From: CAVYUC01 sp963771595 | GTDB lineage: Bacteria > Bacteroidota > Bacteroidia > Bacteroidales > Prolixibacteraceae | Direction: 5' to 3' | Assembly (NCBI GenBank): GCA_963771595.1 | Contig: CAVYUC010000015.1 | Span: forward strand, 1-64,000 | Length of the DNA: 64,000 bases | The notes under the pieces: model-generated | What the model was told of the DNA's origin: nothing | The model's database searches: none | What the model saw: the letters and a program-made list of their open reading frames with translations, nothing else | Made by a program: the position numbers and the translations under genes | Shown: one piece after another, positions 17,344-24,704 of the stretch | How positions within the stretch are numbered: position 1 is the stretch's first letter | Layout: each line of letters starts with the position of its first letter

Positions 17344-20300
17344 GAACCTTCTGCCGGACGAGCCAGTGCAAATAAACAAGATTGCACCTCTTGGTAGCAT
17401 GACATCGGTCCATTTTACTGGAATTAATTCAAATGTTTCCAATAACAAGATGCTCACAAAAGAGCAATTGGAAGGCCTCGAAATTATCTCGGAAGATGGA
17501 GTATTCGATTTCTCTGGCAACCCTGAAAAGTTCAAATTATTCGCAGAAGCTGAACGCATTAATTCAGCATATCAGTTCGACCCGTTGTTTGCTGTTAATT
17601 GCAGTGTAATAGACCCGCTGCCACATCAGGTTGAAGCTGTTTATAAATACCTTCTGCCACTCCCAAATATCCGTTTCCTGCTCGCCGATGATACTGGGGC
17701 AGGCAAAACTATTATGACTGGTTTGTTAATTAAGGAACTGTTGATGCGTGACCTGGTAGAACGTATTCTTATTATTACTCCGGGTGGATTAACAAAACAA
17801 TGGCAGGAAGATGAAATGGGGTTGAAATTCAATCTGCCCTTTAAATTAGTTAATCGGGCTACATTTAATGCCGACCCAAATATCTTTACATCGAATAACA
17901 AACTGGTTACTTCCATTGATTTTATTCGTGCCGATGACGTATTAAATGTATTGGGGGAAGTTAGTTGGGATATTATTGTAGTGGATGAAGCCCATAAACT
18001 TAGTGCCTTTGACTATGGCCAAAAACGTTACCGGAGCAAACGCTACCAGGCACTTGAAAAATTATCGTCAAAATGCGAACATTTACTGCTTCTAACGGCA
18101 ACACCTCATCGAGGCAGGTCCGATACTTTTAAAAACCTGTTGCAACTCCTCGATGAAGATATTTTTGCCAGTGAGAGTTTAGTAACATCCCGGATTAATG
18201 AAATTAACGATTCCGGAATAAATAAATTTTTCATTCGCAGGTTAAAGGAACAAATGAAGGATTGGGAAGGAAATCCACTTTTCAAAGAACGTTCTACGAA
18301 TACCATAATGTATAAGTTAACTGCTGAAGAGAAACGGTTATATGACAGGGTTACGAATTACCTCATGAAAAGAAGGGAAGAAGCCCAGGTGCAATCCAAC
18401 ATCCATGTTTCTTTGGCATTAATGGTGATGCAACGAAGGCTAACCAGTTCAATCTTTGCGATTAAAAAAACCTTGAATAACAGATACGAAGCGCTCAATG
18501 GTTTACTAAAAGAATTAGCTGATAATCCAAACCTTTGGAGACAACGGCAGAAATTTGAAATGGATGTTTCCACCATTGAGGACTATGAAGATTTGGACGA
18601 TGATGAAAAGGATGGACTCGAAAATATCATGTCGGACCCAAAAAAATTTAAGCTATTTACAACTGCCAAAAGTCCGTCCGAGCTTCGGGAAGAAAAAGAA
18701 CAGGTAAAAGAATTGCTTGATTTTGCTCAACACCTATACGATAGCAATCAGGAAGAAGCTAAGTTAAAACGGCTGAATAAACTCCTGAAAGAAAAAGGTG
18801 TATTTGATAACAAAAGTGAAAAACTGGTCATTTTTACCGAACATAAAGACACTTTATTGTATTTGTACGACCGCTTATCAAACAATGGTTACGAGGTTGA
18901 GACAATTCATGGAGGGAAATCGGTTGATGAACGTAGATTAGCTCAAGCCGCATTTGCAAGAGATTCACAAATATTGATTGGAACCGACGCTGCCGGAGAA
19001 GGGATTAACCTCCAATTCTGCCGGCTTTTAATAAACTGGGATATTCCCTGGAATCCAAACAGGCTGGAACAACGAATGGGACGTATTCATCGCTACGGAC
19101 AGAAACAGGATGTTGTTGTATTTAATATGGTTGCACAAAATACAAGGGAAGGGAATGTATTGCAGCGGTTGCTGCAAAAATTGGATTTAATCAGGGAACA
19201 AATAGGAAACGACAGAGTTTACGATGTAATCAGCGATATTTTCGAAGAGGTGGAAATGGAGGATATTATTAATACCACTTTCAATCAAAAGGAGACTGAA
19301 TTTGACAAAACAATTGATACCAAGCTAACCAAGGAAAATATTGAGAAAAAAATAAAAGAGCAAGAGGAAAAAATGGCCCATAGCGAAATTGACTATAAAA
19401 GGGCCAGGGAATTGAAAGAACAATCGGATGAAAGGAGATTACAACCCATTTATATTCAGCGTTTCTTTGAGAATGCCTTCACTTTTATGGGAGGGAAATT
19501 GGAAAGAATTAATCATTCCATTTACCGGTTTGTTTCCATCCCCGACCAAATTCTTCAGGTTTTTAGGAGCGACTATAATATTTTGGCAGATTTAACAGAA
19601 TATCAACTCTGCTTTGACAAGCAGGTATTTCTCGATTTTCAGTTTAGTAACCTGGGTGGCAAAATGTTTTATGTGAATCCGGGGAATCCAATTTTTGATG
19701 CGTTGTTAAAAGTGGTGCGTAATAAGTTCCGGGAGGAGATGATGAAAGGAACTGTATTGGTTTCTCCCGATGACAAAGATGCATTTTTAGCCTTCCTTGT
19801 AAAATCACAAATAATCGATAATCGGCCATCCAAGGGGTTGGAAAATGTGGCGGACGAAGCCATACATCTGGTTTGTTATATGTCGGAAGATAAACTTACT
19901 TCAACTTCACCAGCAAAACTTATTGACTTAAAACCACCTTCCGATTTCGCCAAAATTATTGATACCCCTGAGCCAGTGAATGAAGAATTGATCAATGAAT
20001 GGTGTTTTTCGAACATCACTTTACCTCAATTTGAATCGGCACAACATAGAGTAGAAAAAGACATAGAACAAAGAAAGGAATACCTGGACGAAGCATTCAA
20101 CAACATTATTTTTGACGTTACCAACGAAATAAACGAGTTGCAACGTAAAATTTTGCTGGGTGATAACCGGGTAAACGAAAAGATTCAAAAAAAACAAACC
20201 AAAATTCAGGATTTACAAGCAAGAAAAATTGAGCGTCATACAAAGCTGGAGGCCATGACGCAGTTATCTCCCAAAACTCCTGAAATATTAGGTTGTGCCT

Positions 20301-20719
20301 TTGTCGTTCCTTTAAATCAGGTCGAATATAAAAATCATTACGGGATGCAGCGTGACGATGAGGTGGAACAGATTGCAATGAATGTTGCGTCCGATTATGA
20401 ACTCGACAATGGCTGGACACCGGAAGATGTTTCATCGCTTAATCTGGGTTACGACATTCGCAGCACAAGCAAAGAACTCCTGAAACGTTACATTGAGGTA
20501 AAAGGCAGAGCCGGTATTGGTGGCATAATGTTATCCGAAAACGAAATGTTCCGTCTGGGGCAACTGGGTGATTCTGCCTGGTTGTACATTGTTTACAATT
20601 GCAAATCATCTCCTGAACTCAAAAGGATAAATAACCCGGCTAAAAACCTGAAGTTTGAACAAAAATCAAAGGGAGTGCAATATTTTTTGTCTGAAAAAGA
20701 ATGGAAAAAATTTGGGTGA
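17315..20719 (+). CDS. SNF2-type DEAH helicase with C-terminal DUF3883 (DrmD-like), defence system
   Basis: A 1134-residue superfamily 2 ATPase. Motif I is LADDTGAGKTIMTGL near residue 122, motif II VVDEAHKLSAFDYG near 222, motif III LLLTATPHRGR, and motif VI QRMGRIHRYGQKQDV, as in SNF2/Rad54-type helicases. A coiled-coil region near residues 670-710 (KKIKEQEEKMAHSEIDYKRA) precedes a C-terminal DUF3883 with ELDNGWTPEDVSSLNLGYDI and RYIEVKGRA, a D...ExK pattern like PD-(D/E)xK nucleases. Similar helicases occur in DISARM (DrmD) and in DUF1156/DUF499 loci. It probably translocates on or remodels invading DNA with the methyltransferase and ATPase downstream. It is the first gene of the plus-strand defence operon and appears intact. 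Confidence 0.88.
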   Translation: MNLTPGQIIKNLLPDEPVQINKIAPLGSMTSVHFTGINSNVSNNKMLTKEQLEGLEIISEDGVFDFSGNPEKFKLFAEAERINSAYQFDPLFAVNCSVIDPLPHQVEAVYKYLLPLPNIRFLLADDTGAGKTIMTGLLIKELLMRDLVERILIITPGGLTKQWQEDEMGLKFNLPFKLVNRATFNADPNIFTSNNKLVTSIDFIRADDVLNVLGEVSWDIIVVDEAHKLSAFDYGQKRYRSKRYQALEKLSSKCEHLLLLTATPHRGRSDTFKNLLQLLDEDIFASESLVTSRINEINDSGINKFFIRRLKEQMKDWEGNPLFKERSTNTIMYKLTAEEKRLYDRVTNYLMKRREEAQVQSNIHVSLALMVMQRRLTSSIFAIKKTLNNRYEALNGLLKELADNPNLWRQRQKFEMDVSTIEDYEDLDDDEKDGLENIMSDPKKFKLFTTAKSPSELREEKEQVKELLDFAQHLYDSNQEEAKLKRLNKLLKEKGVFDNKSEKLVIFTEHKDTLLYLYDRLSNNGYEVETIHGGKSVDERRLAQAAFARDSQILIGTDAAGEGINLQFCRLLINWDIPWNPNRLEQRMGRIHRYGQKQDVVVFNMVAQNTREGNVLQRLLQKLDLIREQIGNDRVYDVISDIFEEVEMEDIINTTFNQKETEFDKTIDTKLTKENIEKKIKEQEEKMAHSEIDYKRARELKEQSDERRLQPIYIQRFFENAFTFMGGKLERINHSIYRFVSIPDQILQVFRSDYNILADLTEYQLCFDKQVFLDFQFSNLGGKMFYVNPGNPIFDALLKVVRNKFREEMMKGTVLVSPDDKDAFLAFLVKSQIIDNRPSKGLENVADEAIHLVCYMSEDKLTSTSPAKLIDLKPPSDFAKIIDTPEPVNEELINEWCFSNITLPQFESAQHRVEKDIEQRKEYLDEAFNNIIFDVTNEINELQRKILLGDNRVNEKIQKKQTKIQDLQARKIERHTKLEAMTQLSPKTPEILGCAFVVPLNQVEYKNHYGMQRDDEVEQIAMNVASDYELDNGWTPEDVSSLNLGYDIRSTSKELLKRYIEVKGRAGIGGIMLSENEMFRLGQLGDSAWLYIVYNCKSSPELKRINNPAKNLKFEQKSKGVQYFLSEKEWKKFG

Positions 20720-20743
20720 AATAGAATTTGTTCACTATTTTTG
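20711..20743 (+). promoter_or_regulatory. Bacteroidota-type promoter for the AbiE-like pair
   Basis: TATTTTTG at 20736-20743 fits the -7 consensus TAnnTTTG exactly, and TTTG at 20711-20714 lies 21 bp upstream, near the usual 19-20. It overlaps the end of the helicase gene, giving the toxin-antitoxin genes their own promoter inside the operon. The start point would fall within the palindrome that follows. Confidence 0.5.
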
Positions 20744-20745
20744 TT

Positions 20746-20765
20746 TGTTCATGCAGGCGTGAACA
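20746..20765. promoter_or_regulatory. Palindromic operator candidate upstream of AbiEi-like antitoxin
   Basis: TGTTCATGC-AG-GCGTGAACA: 9-bp arms with 8 of 9 matches around a 2-base centre, 3 bp downstream of the -7 box and 10 bp upstream of the antitoxin ATG (20776). AbiEi antitoxins repress their own operon by binding inverted repeats near the promoter, so this is a good candidate site. Binding here is inference. Confidence 0.5.
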
Positions 20766-20775
20766 TAAATATTTA

Positions 20776-21781
20776 ATGAACATGGAAGCACAGGAAGTTT
20801 TATACACAGCATTGGATAATATTCCAGATGAAATTGACTTCAATATCAAATGGGATGAAAATGCGTTGATTGAACCGGAAGGAAAACTTAGGCTGACTTT
20901 TAAAAATCAAAAAATTGGTTTCAATGCTGAAATAAAAAAAGAATTGCGGGAGCATCAATTGCCCATTCTGGAAGCAGCAGCCAAAAAAAAACAACCCTTC
21001 ATTCTGGTTGCTCATTACCTGCGCCCAAAAATCAAAACCGAATTACGCAAAAGAAACATTGCCTACCTTGAAAAAAATGGTGACATCTTTATAAATTATA
21101 AAAACTGGTTTATTTTGATTGATGCCAATAAGCCCATTGATTTGGCAAAAGAAACCGGTAACAGGGCATTTACAAAAACCGGACTTAAAGTGGTTTATCT
21201 TTATCTGACGGAGGGAAAATGGCTCAATGAACCACAACGAAAAATTGCAAAAAAAACAGACATCGGTCTCGGAAATATCAGCAATGTGAATCATGGCCTG
21301 CAAAAGGAAAAATTTTTAATAAAAGTAAACCGCAACCAAAAACAAATCAACAACAAACAAGGAGTTACTTGACACATGGATGAAAGCCTATGCTGCTACA
21401 TTACAACCTGCCCTGAAAATCGGGCTATTCAGGTTTGCCGATGATAAAAACTTTATTCATTACCGAAAAATTAACTTAGATGAAAACACGTGGTGGGGAG
21501 GCGAACCGGCAGGCGATATATTAACTGATTACCTCCGGCCAGGTGAACTTACCTTATACACCAATAATACACGAACCGAGTTAATGAAACGATACAAACT
21601 AATACCTGATCCAAATGGAGATGTTAAAGTTTTTCAGGCGTTTTGGGACACTGCGGAACAACAAAAACAGGAAACAGTGCATCCGCTGCTTGTTTATGTG
21701 GATTTAATGAATACTGGTAATAACAGATGTCACGAAACCGCCCAAATGATTTGGGATAAATACCTTGCCAATGCGTTTTAA
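20776..21781 (+). pseudogene. Type IV antitoxin, AbiEi family, split by a frameshift
   Basis: Two frames together give one AbiEi-like protein of about 335 residues. The N-terminal frame (20776-21372) has FILVAHYLRPKIKTELRKR, NIAYLEKNGDIFINY and a winged-helix-like EGKWLNEPQRKIAKKTDIG. It stops just after NNKQGVT; one base fewer near 21358 would give KQELLDTWMKAYAATLQP, continuing straight into the second frame (21380-21781), with WWGGEPAGDILTDYLRPGEL and ELMKRYKLIPDPNGDVKVF. AbiEi proteins repress the toxin-antitoxin operon and oppose the nucleotidyltransferase toxin. As written, the repressor half would be made without the C-terminal antitoxicity half. A programmed shift or a sequencing error are alternatives. 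Confidence 0.7.
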
Positions 21782-22595
21782 AGAGATAACCCCTTGGTTT
21801 AAAGATGTATTCACCCTTATCGATGTCACCTGCAAAGAGATGGACATTCCGCTCTATCTTATCGGCGCACAGGCCCGGCATTTTCATCTGGCAGAAAAGG
21901 GCATAAAACCCGGACGTGGAACCATGGACATCGACTTTGCCATTATGTTGCCCGACATGGACATATATGATAGAATGTTGAATGCCCTTATTAAAAAAGG
22001 ATTTCGGAAAGTAACAGAACCTTACCGTATTATTCATGATAGTACAAACACAGTAGTTGACCTGCTACCCTTTGGCGAGATTGAAGAGAAAGGCACAGTA
22101 ACGTTTACCGACCGAAAAACTGAAATTTCGGTGGTTGGATTAAAAGAAGTACTACAAAATCCAGCGTTAAAAAAATTGGATTACGAAACCATTGTGCAGG
22201 TAACTCCCCTGGAAGGAATAATTATACTGAAGCTGATTTCGTTTGATGAGAAACCGGAACGCACCAAAGACCTTGACGATATACACGATGTACTAATCAA
22301 TTATTTTGAACTGAACAGCGACCGGTTTTATGAAATTCTACCTGACATTATGGATGAGTTTAGCGAAGCACATTTCCAACTGGAAGCCGGTACATGGCTG
22401 GCAGGTTACGATATTGGGTTAGTTTTGAACAAACACGCGTCACTAAAAGAATACATCCTGACTATCTTGAATAAAGAAGTAAATCAGGAAGCCGGAAAAA
22501 TCAGCCGTTATTATTACAATAAAGCCTATTTTGAAGATATAGAAACGATTAAAGGAATTTTTAACCTGCTAATAAAAGGAATAAATCAACAATAA
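21765..22595 (+). CDS. Nucleotidyltransferase, AbiEii-like toxin
   Basis: A 276-residue product with the nucleotidyltransferase signature in YLIGAQARHFHLAE (G-rich helix) followed by GRGTMDIDFAIML, where the D-x-D pair would bind metal. The EVLQNPALKKLDY to ILKLISFDEKPERTKDLDDI segment is the conserved second half of AbiEii-like proteins. In type IV systems such enzymes are toxins that modify nucleic acid targets such as tRNA ends; the substrate here is unknown. The start overlaps the antitoxin gene by 17 bp, the usual coupling for this pair. The frame is intact although the antitoxin gene is not. The methyltransferase gene begins one base after its stop. Confidence 0.75.
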   Translation: MPMRFKEITPWFKDVFTLIDVTCKEMDIPLYLIGAQARHFHLAEKGIKPGRGTMDIDFAIMLPDMDIYDRMLNALIKKGFRKVTEPYRIIHDSTNTVVDLLPFGEIEEKGTVTFTDRKTEISVVGLKEVLQNPALKKLDYETIVQVTPLEGIIILKLISFDEKPERTKDLDDIHDVLINYFELNSDRFYEILPDIMDEFSEAHFQLEAGTWLAGYDIGLVLNKHASLKEYILTILNKEVNQEAGKISRYYYNKAYFEDIETIKGIFNLLIKGINQQ

Positions 22596-22596
22596 T

Positions 22597-23110
22597 ATGA
22601 CCGAACCAAAAAAACTAATCGAAGTGGCCATGCCCGTTAAGGAGGTATCGGCTGAAAGTGTGAGAGATAAATCGATACGTCACGGGCATATTTCTACCTT
22701 GCATTTATGGTGGGCGCGCAGGCCATTGCCGGTTTGCCGTGCAGTGGTATTTGCCAGTTTAGTTCCCGACCCGCTGGACGCTAACTGCCCTGCACCCTTT
22801 AAACAAGCCGTGGCCAAATTTCTGGCCGGCAAAGAATACAAACCTTATGACGATATACCACACACTGCCGCCATCGACCCAATGGAAGACAATTTGCGTA
22901 ACCGGCTGCTGATGTTTATTGGCAAATTCTCCGATGAATATGTGGCCAACGAAAAGGCAGGCAAAACTACGGCTTCAAAAAAACAGCTCTCCGATGGCTC
23001 CCTTATTAAATGGGAAAATAAAAACAACCCCAAAATCATTGGCATCGCCCGTAAACTCATATTCATTGCCCACAACACTTTAAACGAAACACTAATAGGA
23101 GCAGGAATTT
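22597..23110 (+). pseudogene. DUF1156 adenine-specific DNA methyltransferase, 5' part, cut by an IS
   Basis: The first 171 codons carry the DUF1156 N-terminus: KLIEVAMPVKEVSAESVRD, then RHGHISTLHLWWARRPLP and VVFASLVPDPLDANCPAPF. The frame then runs into the left end of the IS at 23111 and reads nonsense to a stop at 23193. The remaining part, with the catalytic motifs, lies after the IS at 24705. The intact enzyme would methylate adenines, presumably marking the host DNA for the defence system. Confidence 0.88.
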
Positions 23111-23142
23111 CCTCCCCTAATTTAGGCTACTCTTTATACACA
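23111..23142 (+). repeat. IS left terminal inverted repeat
   Basis: 32 bp beginning CCTCCCCTAATTTAGG; pairs with 24674-24704. Confidence 0.85.
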
Positions 23143-24554
23143 TCTTTATTCATTATCTCAAGAGCGATCTTGTATCCTTCAAATTTATTGTAAAAGATAT
23201 CCAATCCATTCTTTATAGATATATAACCTGGTGGTCCCTGAGATTTATAACCGCTCCATCCACCTAATCTGGCTATTATCCAGGCAGCCCATGATAATGT
23301 TTGAAAAGGATGTGGGTTCTTTTGTTTTGTAGTTTTTCCATCTACTTTACTCAGAAGCAATTCAATAAACTTAACCTGATGTTTATTAAAAACTGCTTCA
23401 GCTTTGATATTTTCTTTTTTGTTTAATGAAAGTTTAAGCATCATTACGGTTAAAGCAACCTGTAGCGTCATTACAAGCAGTTTTTTTAAACCTGCTCCGG
23501 TTTCAAGTTGTGCAGCCTCCAGTTCAAACCCTTTACTTTTTATTAACCTAAAAAGTTCTTCTATTAGCCATCTGTTGCTATACCATTCCACACATTTTAT
23601 GGCATCTTCTACTGTTATTATTTGATGAGTTGTTAACAGTCTCCAATGAATCGGAGCTTCACCATTCGGAACTGTTTCTTGTACTTCCCTGGCCTCAATT
23701 GCCCACATTTCAACAGATGGGGGATAATTTCCCATATTTGCTTTACGAGGCTTCTTAATTTTAACCTTTACCCATTTTATTGCAATTTGTGCAGTTCTGT
23801 TTTTTCTTTTTTTATTTCCTTTTACTTTAAGATCATATGAACTTTTCCTTTCCTGCTCTTCTAACTTTTCAAATAACTTTGTATTTTCTCCTTCAATAAT
23901 CCTGTTAATACTGGAACGGATAAGTAGATGAGTTTGGTCATCGGGAACAATAACTAGTTCTTCATAAATGTCTGATTCTCTGTCTCCAATAATTGTTATC
24001 ACAGGAGTTCTTGAGAGAACAGATTTTGTATTTATGGCAGTTTTGATCCATCGATATGATTCTTTATTACTTATATCCTGTGTTTTATAGTCTCTTTCAA
24101 ATTTATTGAGACTATCCCAGTTCCGATTCCAAATGCGTATGTCAGCAATCCCGACAGGTATTTTATCTTCGGCATTTACCACCAATGAAGGATGACAAAA
24201 AATCCCGGCATTTTTGGCATTAGTAACGGGGCCTACGTCTTTATCAGAAGTTGTTATCCGATTAAAATGATTTGTAAAATTACATTCAGTTGTATCCTGA
24301 ATGCAAAGTAAATGCCTTGGGCCCTGATTTTTAGCACAGGCAGAAATTACGCCATGAGCCAATTCTTCATAACTGAAACTATTGTTCCTAAACATACGGT
24401 ATGCACCTATTTTTTCTGTATGACTTGAGCAAAATCTATTTACAACTACTTTTCCAAAGGTAAGCATATCGGTCATAACTTTCTCCGCTCTTTTTTCAGA
24501 GCGCCGGTCGGGCAAAAGGCCATTAAAAAAGCCATTAAAATTTTTGATTATCAT
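23127..24554 (-). CDS. IS4-family transposase (Tn5/IS50-like)
   Basis: A 475-residue DDE transposase. An N-terminal DNA-binding domain (KVVVNRFCSSHTEKIGAYR) precedes the first catalytic aspartate in LLCIQDTTECNF, the second in ITIIGDRESDIYEE, and the C-terminal Y-(2)-R-(3)-E-(6)-K signature YSNRWLIEELFRLIKSKG, which holds the catalytic glutamate and defines IS4. The frame is full length with no break, so the element could still be active. The stop lies within the left inverted repeat; about 120 bp separate the start from the right repeat. Confidence 0.93.
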   Translation of the reverse strand: MIIKNFNGFFNGLLPDRRSEKRAEKVMTDMLTFGKVVVNRFCSSHTEKIGAYRMFRNNSFSYEELAHGVISACAKNQGPRHLLCIQDTTECNFTNHFNRITTSDKDVGPVTNAKNAGIFCHPSLVVNAEDKIPVGIADIRIWNRNWDSLNKFERDYKTQDISNKESYRWIKTAINTKSVLSRTPVITIIGDRESDIYEELVIVPDDQTHLLIRSSINRIIEGENTKLFEKLEEQERKSSYDLKVKGNKKRKNRTAQIAIKWVKVKIKKPRKANMGNYPPSVEMWAIEAREVQETVPNGEAPIHWRLLTTHQIITVEDAIKCVEWYSNRWLIEELFRLIKSKGFELEAAQLETGAGLKKLLVMTLQVALTVMMLKLSLNKKENIKAEAVFNKHQVKFIELLLSKVDGKTTKQKNPHPFQTLSWAAWIIARLGGWSGYKSQGPPGYISIKNGLDIFYNKFEGYKIALEIMNKDVYKE

Positions 24555-24673
24555 GGCGTTAAGATAATCATAATTTACATTTTAATCATCTTTATTATGA
24601 TGATTATTATGTGTTTAATATTAATATATATAAACATTAGATTGTTTAAAAGTATTAAAGGCAAATCTAGATT

Positions 24674-24704
24674 TGTGTATAAAGAGTAGCTAATTTAGGG
24701 GAGG
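24674..24704 (-). repeat. IS right terminal inverted repeat
   Basis: 31 bp that, on the minus strand, begin CCTCCCCTAAATTAGC; pairs with 23111-23142. Confidence 0.85.

Larger units (their letters stand above)
23111..24704. mobile_element. IS4-family insertion sequence
   Basis: About 1,594 bp bounded by imperfect terminal inverted repeats of 31-32 bp (23111-23142 and 24674-24704). Both ends read CCTCCCCTAA at the outside and CTACTCTTTATACACA inside, with a one-base length difference between them. It holds a single transposase gene on the minus strand. No convincing target duplication is seen: the left flank ends GGAATTT and the right flank begins TGGCCGC. Either the duplication was lost or a deletion took place at insertion. 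It interrupts the DUF1156 methyltransferase. Confidence 0.88.
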
